Below are positions 25,965 through 38,609 of a stretch of DNA of 51,315 nt, in pieces (position 1 is the first letter of the stretch; each line of letters begins with the position of its first letter). Source of the stretch: Pelargonium nanum (lineage: Eukaryota; Streptophyta; Magnoliopsida; Geraniales; Geraniaceae); contig JAYMTF010000126.1 in NCBI GenBank assembly GCA_036897485.1, positions 1-51,315 on the forward strand, read 5' to 3'. Below the pieces are notes generated by a model, which was given only the letters and a program-made list of their open reading frames with translations, made no database searches and had not been told where the DNA came from. The position numbers and the translations under genes were made by a program.

Positions 25965-26798
25965 TTTGCAAGAGTACATCACATCAATCTTCACCAGCAC
26001 TGCTTTGTACTACTGTATGTAGCCAGAAATTATGTAGATAGTATATGTGAGCTGTAGCCATTGTTCTTCAGCTCCTTCAAATGTCTCAGAAGCTTTCCCA
26101 GGGTCTAGATTAGAATTTCCAATGATTTGCACTTTCTATTTATTGTTGAATTTGAATACTAGTATTTACCAGTAAACTCCACAGTGTATCTCCAGAACTG
26201 CTGAGATAAATGATAGTTTTGAGCATTTTCACATTGCATAGCTGATAATCAGATGCTACTGCTAAAAGTTTGATATGATATGGTTGGATCAATGACGAGT
26301 TACAGACTCAATGACAAACAACCATATAAGACTATTCTCGGTAATTTTTATTTTATCAACTGAGCTATAAAACAGAGGTTAGGAAAAACAGGGGTGTCTC
26401 TCTCTCTAACCCCATAATCTCGGGGTACCCAACCCCATAAGATCAATAGAGATACACAACAATGGTAGTTTTTCCTTTCGCTTAAAAAGCTCAAAATCGA
26501 GATTTCAAATAAATCTAAAGCGCTTAAACTGCTTGTCCCAAACATTTGGAAACACAAAAAAGGCAAATTCAATTTATTTCTTCTAAAACAAATAACAGGG
26601 GCAAAGTGGTAAATTATCTGACACAGCAACTCGGCTACACTAACACAACACAGGAGTCTCTTCAGCAAAACAGTCCCATTTTTAAGAAGTGTGGAGACGA
26701 AGAAGAAAAGCATATTACATTCTTCGAGCTCTGCTTGTTCCTCAATATTTCCAGAACTAAAAAACTCTTCCCATTTTCTGTGAATCGCGAGCGCCACA
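25965..26798. other. Spacer: glycosyltransferase 3' side and RPT4 promoter/leader
   Basis: Sequence up to about 26,200 is the likely glycosyltransferase 3' untranslated region. From about 26,600 the RPT4 promoter and leader are expected. A direct repeat AACCCCATAA occurs near 26,408 and 26,429. Open frames on either strand here show no coding features. Confidence 0.45.
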
Positions 26799-30724
<3,926 letters not shown>

Positions 30725-30920
30725 AGAGCTCAGGTTAATGTTTGTGTATTTGGATTTTGGGTTTGAACAGCAGATCCTTATGTTTGATCTTCATATATGT
30801 AATAGTTTTTTTTTTCTTTTTCTGTCATTTGGATAAAAAAATGTTGTATGGAGGAATTTCAAAATTCGTATGCAATTGTTTTGTTTGGAGGATTCCATCA
30901 TACTATTCATAGAAACCAGA

Positions 30921-31865
30921 CTAATGGAAAGCACTAACCAGCTGCAATCCTAATCCCATCACCTGTAGACATTATATATGTGCATGATAAACTTTTTTAG
31001 GTTTCATAGAAACGAAAAGACGAATCCGAAATCGAATCAAGGGATTGGAAACCTTGATGAGGAGTGGATTGTTGTTAGCAGAGAGAGTGACATAAGTGAG
31101 ATAAGGCCCTCCCACCATTCTTGCTAGTGAGAATATGACTGCAAATGATATCTGTTAAATTAAGTACATATGTTAATCCCAGAATTATAGTTTAAATCCA
31201 ATTAACGATGTCGTTTTAACGTACTTACGTTTACGTCTGCTGCCAGATTGAGGTCCTGTCTCTGTAACCAATCTCCTTGAGAATCTCCCTCATGTGGAGG
31301 AAAGGGCTGGAAATCTCTGCTATCCACAGTGATGCCACCATCTCCGATCCACACTACATACATGCACAAACCTGAAGACTTTTCAGAGTACAAATATGTT
31401 GCGTGTATGCAAAACAAATGCAAGAAAATAAGTACCTTTCGATAAGCAAGGCCTGCTCCGATTCCACCAATGGCCACCAAATGGTGGATTGTATTGTCAA
31501 GATCAACTCTTTTGTCAAAGAGGCAACATATGAGATCATAGATGAGATAAGAGAAGCTCACGGCCAGTGTTTGCATCTGCGCCGAATTTGAATTAAACAA
31601 GTAACCCAAGAAACATGCTCAGATTGTGCTGAATTTAGGACACTACCTGCTCAGAGGAAGAGGTTGAAGCCAGAGGACAAATGGGACAGCTCCAATTCTG
31701 GACAGAAAGTGAAGCTAATGTCACAGCTACAACTGCATGGATCAAGGAAACTATCCGGTTGCACAGCTCGAAAGACTGCTCCGGGAACGCCTTTCTGATC
31801 AACACAAAGGCCGTTGTCCACGACAGGACTCCCATAACCGTCATGTTAATGACATGATCTTCCAT
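30921..31865 (-). pseudogene. TLC-domain (TRAM/LAG1/CLN8) membrane protein gene, apparently damaged
   Basis: Exons on the minus strand: 31865-31647, 31576-31436, 31353-31235, 31151-31053, and a last piece 30962-30921. The start MEDHVINMTVMGVLSWTTAF, the NWSCPICPLASTSS block, YLIYDLICC, DNTIHHLVAIGG and ARMVGGPYLTYVTLSAN fit the plant TLC family similar to At1g45010, multi-pass membrane proteins of ER-type membranes. Exon 3 is 119 nt where the frame needs 120. One base is missing near 31,253-31,258, between the LKEIGYRD-type and DLNLAAD segments. The last exon reads VMGLGLQLVSAFH and then meets a stop where relatives continue with about 20 or more residues. Upstream exons and splice sites are clean, so loss is recent, or the base is a sequence error. 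Some product truncated after exon 3 could still be made. Confidence 0.75.
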
Positions 31866-32503
31866 TTCTCGATCTTGATTTATTTTGAGAAGCAAAACAA
31901 GATCAAGAACAGCACAACTTAGAGAAGTGTCTATGACTAACTGAAACTCACCTCTAAACCTCAAATTGATAGATAAATGTTCAATGGTAATTATTTACAC
32001 TTTAACAAAAATTTCACATGACTGGAGGGCATGAAATTTTCCTCTTCGTAACAGTGTTTGTTAGATAGTTATTGAAGTCTAAAAATTGTAATATTGTGTT
32101 TTTTGCTGCAAGGACAGGTCCAGAAATGCTGCAATCACATTGCTTTTGTGAATTAGGTTACGCGTACAAATAAGTAAAGTTATGTTTATAATTTTACATC
32201 ACTATTGATTGTTATGTTTATGCAAATTTATAGTTCATTCTTAACTATGAATTGTACTAATGAATTGTAAAAAGAGTACAAATGGTGATCATGATGCATA
32301 GAAGTGACAGTAGGTACCTGTGAGTTGGTGATTCAAGTTACAGATTGCATAACATAATTGACGACCCATTAATATGAACATACCACTCCAACATTATGTT
32401 ATTCTAGGCTCTAGCTACAAGCCTACAACACAAAATATGAAACTTAAGCTCGAAGCATGATAAAATAATACTATTAGGTAAAAGCCAAACAACAAGAACA
32501 AGA
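31866..32503. other. AT-rich spacer, TLC gene promoter side
   Basis: No gene is seen. It should contain the promoter of the minus-strand TLC gene near 31,900-32,100 and upstream sequence of the tRNA-Leu gene at the right end. Confidence 0.4.
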
Positions 32504-32587
32504 GTCAGGTTGGCCGAGTGGTCTAAGGCGTTAGACTCAAGTTCTAATCTTCGAAAGGGGGCGTGGGTTCAAATCCCACATCTGACA
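32504..32587 (+). tRNA. trnL-CAA: tRNA-Leu, anticodon CAA
   Basis: An 84-nt type II tRNA. The acceptor stem GTCAGGT pairs with ATCTGAC (one G-T pair), with discriminator A at 32587. The D arm contains TGGCCGAGTGGTCTAAGG (A box). The anticodon stem TTAGA/TCTAA closes the loop CTCAAGT with anticodon CAA. A long variable arm follows, and the T arm GTGGGTTCAAATCCCAC holds the B box. There is no intron. A T-run at about 32,592-32,598 is the RNA polymerase III terminator. CCA is not encoded, as expected for a nuclear gene. Confidence 0.96.
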
Positions 32588-32589
32588 AA

Positions 32590-32598
32590 ACTTTTTTT
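32590..32598 (+). terminator. Pol III terminator of tRNA-Leu
   Basis: A run of T residues begins a few bases after the tRNA-Leu 3' end, the standard RNA polymerase III stop signal. Confidence 0.75.
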
Positions 32599-32649
32599 CC
32601 CATTTTATTATAATAATTTAATTTGTATACAGATTTTTTTCCAGAAAAT

Positions 32650-32662
32650 GCAAAAAAAAAAA
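32650..32662 (-). terminator. Pol III terminator of tRNA-Glu
   Basis: The A-run on the plus strand reads as a T-run on the minus strand about 20 bases beyond the tRNA-Glu 3' end and would stop RNA polymerase III. Confidence 0.65.
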
Positions 32663-32678
32663 TCATAAAAGAAGAATA

Positions 32679-32751
32679 TTCCGTTGCCGGGACTTGAACC
32701 CGGGTCTCTCGGGTGAGAGCCGAGTATCCTAACCAACTAGACTACAACGGA
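32679..32751 (-). tRNA. trnE-CTC: tRNA-Glu, anticodon CTC
   Basis: A 73-nt tRNA on the minus strand. The acceptor stem TCCGTTG pairs with CAACGGA, with discriminator A. The D arm holds TAGTCTAGTTGG (A box). The anticodon loop contains CTC within CTCGGCTCTCACCCGAG. The T arm CCCGGGTTCAAGTCCCGG contains the B box. It is intronless and matches the usual plant tRNA-Glu. It faces the tRNA-Leu gene 91 bases away, so the two are transcribed toward each other. Confidence 0.96.
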
Positions 32752-33984
32752 GGTTGCATACACAACGTATATTTATTAATTTTGGTCTATATTTTCTTAT
32801 GAAAAACTTTGTTGGAATTTACAATGTTAAATCAATGGTTCATATCATTTGTACCTTCTTACCTACCTAAAGACTGAACTTTCTTTTGATCCAAAGTTAA
32901 TTAGTATATGATCATTTGCTTATTTTTGTATTGTAGCCTTTAATTGCTTCTGATATTAATCCATTTCCTCCACTTATTGGACTATTCTATTTCACCAAAC
33001 CTGTTTTTGGATCCTCTGGATATCCGGGAATCAAATCAACACTCTTTCTTTAAACACCACACTCTCCACACAAACCTCTCCTTTTCAATGACTTTTTTGA
33101 GTTTTTCTATGTAATTATTAGTAGTGAATGGAACTGCTTTCCCATTCCTAAGGTGAAAACAACATCATTTCACTGCCAATTCATTAAACAAAACTTTAAA
33201 AATGATGAAGCTTTAAGCTTGACTCCATCTGCCATACATGAAGTGCTTAATTTGTGTTAAAATAAGGGTTCCCAATGAAAGATTTTTGGACTCTAATTAA
33301 ACTTGAGTGTTGGGTTGGGCCCATATTCATATAAAAACACATGACAAGGTTCAAATTTGGAAGTGCAAAAGCAAGAAAATTATGGAAGCTGAACTCACTC
33401 ATGATTCACCAATAACTTACATGAATATGATATGGTTGAAGGTGATGCAAGCATAACCTACTATGTTTTCAGATGGATTAGCAATTAGGTTTGTGTTTTT
33501 TTTTTATGTCATTATAGTCTCACATCACACTCACTATTGCATACCATTTCTCAGTCACATTAGCTGCAGTTAATAATTGTATCAAATCATTTTGTTTTGT
33601 TTTGTTTTGTTTTCACTGTATATTAAAAATTCAATTAAACCCATCACTTTCATCTTTTTAATACAAATGTTGATGAAATGATTCTTCAACTTTATTATGA
33701 AATTTGCATCCTTCTTAATTTTGAAGTTGCAACAGTGGCTTCTTCAGTTGGAGCAAAAGAGATTTTAGCTAATTTCTCTTGCACAATTAATTTTCATGCA
33801 ATAAAACTGTTTAGCCAATAAAGGTTGACCGCATTCAGTTGATGGTCGCTCGCAATTATAAATATGATAGTTAACCACTTTCATTTTAATGATTGACCGT
33901 ATTTATATGTTTGATGGTACTTCAGAACCCTCTAATGATTCTCCTTCTTCCCAGGACGAGTTATAACTATATAATACTCCATGC
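32752..33984. other. AT-rich spacer without recognised content
   Basis: No gene or repeat boundary is recognised apart from a (TTTTG)n tract near 33,590-33,613. Confidence 0.4.
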
Positions 33985-34000
33985 ATTCATTTTCATTTTC
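33985..34000. repeat. SINE target-site duplication, left copy
   Basis: ATTCATTTTCATTTTC, matching 34159-34174 with one mismatch in 16. The sequence is simple and AT-rich, so the match is supportive rather than conclusive. Confidence 0.6.
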
Positions 34001-34158
34001 ATTTTTTTTTGTGTAAACCACCGGTTTAATCCGGTTCGTGGCTTCGTCACAGTTAAGGCTTCTCACCCCTCCTCATGGATGTGTTTAGTGGGTATCGAAC
34101 CCGAGAGCTCTTTCCACAATCTCAGCATGCGTTGTCAACTGAACCACAACCCATTGAT
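34001..34158 (-). mobile_element. tRNA-derived SINE
   Basis: A roughly 158-bp element on the minus strand. It begins with a tRNA-like head carrying an A box TGGTTCAGTTG (34146-34136) and a B box GGTTCGATACC (34101-34091), spaced as in a tRNA promoter. A tRNA-unrelated body follows and ends in AACCGGATTAAACCGGTGG, then an A-rich tail (T-run on the plus strand at 34,002-34,010). Flanking 16-bp direct repeats differ at one position. This is the layout of plant SINEs mobilised by L1-type LINEs. One mismatch in the duplication suggests moderate age. Confidence 0.75.
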
Positions 34159-34174
34159 ATTCATTTTTATTTTC
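34159..34174. repeat. SINE target-site duplication, right copy
   Basis: ATTCATTTTTATTTTC, one mismatch from 33985-34000, directly beyond the tRNA-like head of the SINE. Confidence 0.6.
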
Positions 34175-37100
34175 AATTTCCCGTTTTTAGTTTATTTTGA
34201 AATGAGTGACATATTGGACCTTTTTATATTTATATATGATTAAATTTCAATTGTTTCATATACAAACTGGTTAGTGATGCCAATTTTTTTTTGGGGGGAT
34301 TTAGACCCTCAAGATATTGTCAAGACACTACTACAAGTCTACAATTGCCAATTGGAGACCTCTATGAACAATGATTTATGGATACACAACGGCTTGGATT
34401 CAAGATATCTTATTAATGTGTTAAAAAAATCACTCAAACCAAAGTCAATTTTAGTTTATTATCACAAAAACACACGTAGACATAAATTAAAGTCAAATAC
34501 TCTTACCAAAAAAAAAAGTCAAATACTAATAAAATTATAGATATTATTTTTATATAAAAAAAGGCATATGAACTTGCTTAAGGGCATTCTTTATACCCTT
34601 GGCTTGCTTAAATAATATTCATAGAACTATAAATAAATGAAAGTTTAATCATATTAGTCCTAACATATTAAGGAAATACAAGTATCAGTTTAATTATTTG
34701 TGAGGGTTAGCCTTATAAATCATCTCTTAATTAATTATAATTGTAATATGCATATCAATTCGTATTCACACAAGTAATAGCTAGTTGACAAGTGATGTCA
34801 CATCTATTTAATTAATTACACATTTCATATTGTAATATAATTATCTATTATCGGTTCACAAGTAAATTAATTAAACCACATACCTAAGTCATCAACTCAT
34901 TTGAACAACCTTTAGTTGAAATCTAAAGCCATTTAAAACTATATATTAAACTAATTAATTAGGCGAAGAAAATAACACCATTCTTGCCTTTTTCTATAAT
35001 GGCTTCCCACATGCTTCCCTCATCATTCTAATTACAATACTAATCACTTTTCTAATTAAAATTTAATTTAATCAACCCTAACATGCAATAATTTATTCAC
35101 AAAAAGGCGTGACAGCTGATTTCATTTCATTGTTAACCCTAACACACTTTCTTAATTATTCCCTATAATTTCTTTGTGGCTCTGGTTTATTCAATTATTA
35201 AATTAAATTTATTTATTACTCCATCTCCACCACCTTCCAATATAGTGCATTGTAATCTATTTTTGCACAAATCGGTGGTATTAGTTCATTTTTATACTAT
35301 TATTATTATTAGGTTTGATTATAGAATAGTTGACAAGTACCAAAATATCAGAAGATGTCTAATTTCCTTAAGCATCTAATGAATAAACTAATGACCCATG
35401 CCTAAACCTAACCACCGAAACCGGACCTAATGGGTCAAACAGTATGAAAGTACAAAAACTAATATTCTTAAATATTCGTACATATATATTTGTATCAGAT
35501 CTCATATAACATATGGTGCAAAATTATAAATAATGAAAAATCTTCGGTGATACGTAGTGTCTGACAGTTTTTGCCTAACACGTTTTCTGTTCTCTTTGCA
35601 AATTGCTAATATCATAAGCTTCCTAGTGATTAAGAAAATTGAAATAATATGCAATTGATGTCAATATTTTTACCCAAGTAATCTTAATTTGTCCATAAAT
35701 TGATTTATATAAAATAATTGTGTTTATTTTGTTTGATTGTTTAGGGTTTAGGGTTTCTTTTATGAAAAAATATTGTAGTTTTCAAAGATGAAATCAATTG
35801 CATGCATTGAACCTAGCCAATTGGCAGACTTTGTTTTGCACAAGAACCAAAAGATTATTGGGAATGGGAGAGACAAAATGGGAATTGGATGTGCTTTTCA
35901 ATTATTTTCTGTCTTTTGTTTTGTTTTGTCTTCTTTTCTTTAATGCATAGTTTTGTAATTTAAATTAAATTATCATCATCTTCACACTATTTTATAGCCG
36001 TTCTTTTACTTCCTTCTTTTTTTCCCCTTATAGGGATGTGAGAGGCACTAAAATTTATAAGGGGGTGTTTGGGAAATTCTATAATTAACACAAATTTTGT
36101 GCTGGAATATTCTTATTGCCATTTTGTTGTATAGATACAAATTAATATTTTGAGATACAAAAAAGAAGAAAATGGATATTTCTCAAGAATTGATCATAGC
36201 AATTGTTGAAAGCCATGAAAGGGCATTTTGTAGGGAAAGAGTCCACTTGCATTTAACTATCAATAATATTGATTAATGTTCTATTTTTCTTTATGTTAAA
36301 TTATGGTTGAAATTTTTATTTAAGAGGCTTAAAGAACACAATCCCAACTTCAGTTACCATGTGTATCAACTGAGAATTGTATTCTCTCTGTGGTTGAGCT
36401 GTTTCAATCTTAGCATGGAGCCAAATAGTTGTTACCAAATCACAACCATTTTTATAATGCATCCAAATCAATTGATTTGAAGTATATATAATTAAGAACT
36501 ATGTTTTTTTTTCTTCTAATAGTGATGATAATTATTATAAGCTTTCATTTTGAGGTTTCAATCAATCTTAGGTAAGCTCATCTGCTCAGTTTCTTTCAGT
36601 TTCTACTACTTTCTTGTAGAATATTATTCATACTAGCTTGGAACTTAGTTTTATAATTTTATAATGAACATCAAAATAGTATTTAATTAGCTAGTATGTA
36701 ACTTCTTTAGTGATCTTGTTCATAACAAAAATTTCATCTAAAATATTTAGATGTTTTGTTATCATCTCTACTTTTATCTCTACTTTTACCACATGTGTTC
36801 GCGGTTGAAAGTTTTTGTTTTATTTTTTCTTATCGTAAGTTGTTTTTTTCATAACGAATAGGTGACTTGTTTGAAATTGTTACACGTTAAATACTTTTGA
36901 AGAGGAAAAAATATAGTTTTATTGTTTCACTGTTGTAGTCAATATTTTAACCAACTATATAGTAGTTAGTAGTTCTTATGAACATTAAAGATCTGCAAAA
37001 TCATATTACTCATATTATGATATTAGGTTTGGTGTCAAATTTGCTTATAATAAAGTGTATAATTATGTCATTAATCATAATGAAATTGCTATTCTCTTGA

Positions 37101-37467
37101 GAATATAATATATACTTTAAAGAAAGAGAGTAAACAATTAAACCAAGATATTTATTCATAATGCTAATAAATTAATAAGAAGAGTTATTAACATAATGGT
37201 AAAACACATATTATAAGAGCAGAAAAGCCAGATACATCCAAAACCAAAACCTTTCACAACCATAATCTTTTATATAATAGTGACCCAAATTTACAATCCA
37301 ATAACAAAAGTTCCTCTTCTCCACCTAGGGGTCATCATATTTGCTTTTTCTTCCTAGTTGGTACTACAAATTCCACACTATAACCATAACAACCAAGATC
37401 CATGAATTGTCCTCTCCAATCAATCTCCACTAATTCAAGACCATAATTACCAAAAGACCATTAATAT
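34175..37467. other. AT-rich spacer and bZIP 3' side
   Basis: Very AT-rich with no supportable gene. A double telomere-type unit, TTTAGGGTTTAGGGTTT, lies at about 35,740-35,756. The final few hundred bases before 37,468 should be the 3' untranslated region of the minus-strand bZIP gene. Short open frames in this stretch lack coding features. Confidence 0.45.
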
Positions 37468-37911
37468 TTAATACTGAAACATGTCTGCAGATGCCATGAT
37501 GGGTTGGTTCAGATAGATCATGTTAAAAGGGTTGATGAAGCACTCAGGCTGGATCAGCTGCTCACAACCTGTTTGATCAAATGCCCCAATGAAACTCAGG
37601 ATCTCATTGAGGGACTGTAGCCTCTGGTTGAGCTCAGCCATCTGAGCCCTCAGGATCTGGTTCTCAGCCTCAATGTTCATCAAGTGCTGGGTGGTGATGT
37701 TGATGCTGGTCAGGATCTGGGTGTTGTCTTTGCTCAGCTGAGCCACTTGACCACTCAGATCCTCCAGGTGGTTCTGTTTCCGCATCCGGGACCGCCGAGC
37801 CGACTCGCGGTTCGATTGCATTCTCTTCCTCTTCCTCTGATCCATCAACACCTGCAACTCTCCATCAGACCCTGACTGTACCATCGACGAGTTTCCACTA
37901 GAAGAAGCCAT
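37468..37911 (-). CDS. bZIP44: Group S1 bZIP transcription factor, bZIP44/bZIP11-like
   Basis: A single intronless exon of 147 residues, the normal size for plant group S1 bZIPs. The basic region RKRKRMQSNRESARRSRMRK (26-45) has the invariant Asn34 and Arg42 spaced N-x7-R. A leucine zipper with heptad residues Leu52, Leu59, Ile66, Thr73, Ile80, Leu87, Leu94 and Leu101 follows. The protein is nuclear, binds ACGT-core and ACTCAT-type sites, and usually heterodimerises with group C bZIPs to reprogram amino-acid and sugar metabolism under low energy. The Ser-rich N-terminus and C-terminal IQPECFINPFN-type region also match S1 members. The leader contains the sucrose-control uORF (38081-38206), so synthesis should fall when sucrose is high. 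The symbol follows best recall of sequence and synteny; bZIP2 or bZIP11 are close alternatives. Confidence 0.96.
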   Translation of the reverse strand: MASSSGNSSMVQSGSDGELQVLMDQRKRKRMQSNRESARRSRMRKQNHLEDLSGQVAQLSKDNTQILTSINITTQHLMNIEAENQILRAQMAELNQRLQSLNEILSFIGAFDQTGCEQLIQPECFINPFNMIYLNQPIMASADMFQY

Positions 37912-38080
37912 AGAAATCTCAGAAAAACTAAAACTTTTTGAGATTGAGCTGGAAATAACCCAAAAGACGCAAGACCCAGATCGATACTAGTTAATCTCTA
38001 CCTAGATATAGCTCGGATAATCGAATTTATGTATAATAATAACTATATTGTAGATAATTATACAGAGAAGTTGTTCTTGT

Positions 38081-38206
38081 TCATGAAAAAACGTAGAACC
38101 AGTAGAGGAAGACAACAGAGAAAGATTGAACTAGATGGGTCCTGCGTCGGAGGGAGGAATTTATCATAAACCCGGAACGGAGGATTTCACTGAGAACTGG
38201 AGACAT
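38081..38206 (-). CDS. Sucrose-control (SC) peptide uORF of the bZIP gene
   Basis: A 41-codon uORF plus stop lies 169 bases upstream of the bZIP ATG. It starts MSPVLSEILRSGF and contains the conserved RRRTHLVQSFSVVFLYW core, ending FYVFS. An internal in-frame ATG at codon 14 gives a 28-residue product, the length of the classical SC peptide. In Arabidopsis bZIP11 and its S1 relatives this nascent peptide stalls the ribosome when sucrose is high and shuts off translation of the main frame. The peptide-level match, not just an open frame, shows this uORF is under selection. It is the best-supported regulatory element in the window. Confidence 0.96.
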   Translation of the reverse strand: MSPVLSEILRSGFMINSSLRRRTHLVQSFSVVFLYWFYVFS

Positions 38207-38240
38207 GAATTTCAAACATTAAGATCAAGAGATTGAGCAT
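38187..38240 (-). CDS. Short uORF1 overlapping the SC uORF
   Basis: ATG at 38240 opens MLNLLILMFEIHVSSSQ and stops at 38,189-38,187, 17 residues. It overlaps the start of the SC uORF in another frame. Arabidopsis bZIP11 is known to have a similar short uORF overlapping its SC uORF, which may tune how many ribosomes reach the SC start. It is supported by position more than by peptide conservation. Confidence 0.6.
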   Translation of the reverse strand: MLNLLILMFEIHVSSSQ

Positions 38241-38398
38241 CAAGATTGAGCAATTGATAGAGCCAGAAAGGCTAAAAAGAAAAAAAACAGAGGAAGAGCT
38301 CAACAGAGAAACAGAGAGGCTGAGATCTGGAAAATGAGAAAGCTAGAGGAGGAAGAGAAGAGGAAGAGGAAGAGGTTTGTGATGGTATTGATGGGCCA

Positions 38399-38405
38399 AT
38401 TTATA
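38399..38405 (-). promoter_or_regulatory. TATA box of the bZIP gene
   Basis: TATAAAT on the minus strand lies upstream of a CT-rich leader (about 38,340-38,370) and of both uORFs. Transcription would begin near 38,370, giving an intronless leader of roughly 460 nt, long as in other SC-uORF genes. Confidence 0.6.
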
Positions 38406-38584
38406 GAATAAGAAAGTGAAAAAATAATTATTAAAAAAGAGGCATTGGAATCTCCTGTTGGTGGAGACGAAATTTCCAGGACCGCCCAGTTTACAGCTGG
38501 AGAGCAAGACACTATTATTATTTTATTTTATTTTTACCGCCAGTAGCGGTTTTAACCGTTGAGAAGTAGGGTAGTTGATCTACC

Positions 38585-38608
38585 GAGTCAGTGAAGTGAC
38601 ACTGACTC
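38585..38608. promoter_or_regulatory. Inverted repeat with GAGTCA half-sites in bZIP promoter
   Basis: GAGTCAGTG (38585-38593) and CACTGACTC (38600-38608) form a perfect 9-bp inverted repeat with a 6-base spacer, about 180 bases upstream of the TATA box. Each arm contains GAGTCA/TGACTC, close to the GCN4-type bZIP site. Binding is an inference. Confidence 0.4.
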
Positions 38609-38609
38609 C

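Noticed and set aside
36064-36080. GGGTGTTTGGGAAAT-like sequence resembling the end of a hAT-type MITE.
   Set aside because: No inverted partner or 8-bp target duplication was found nearby.
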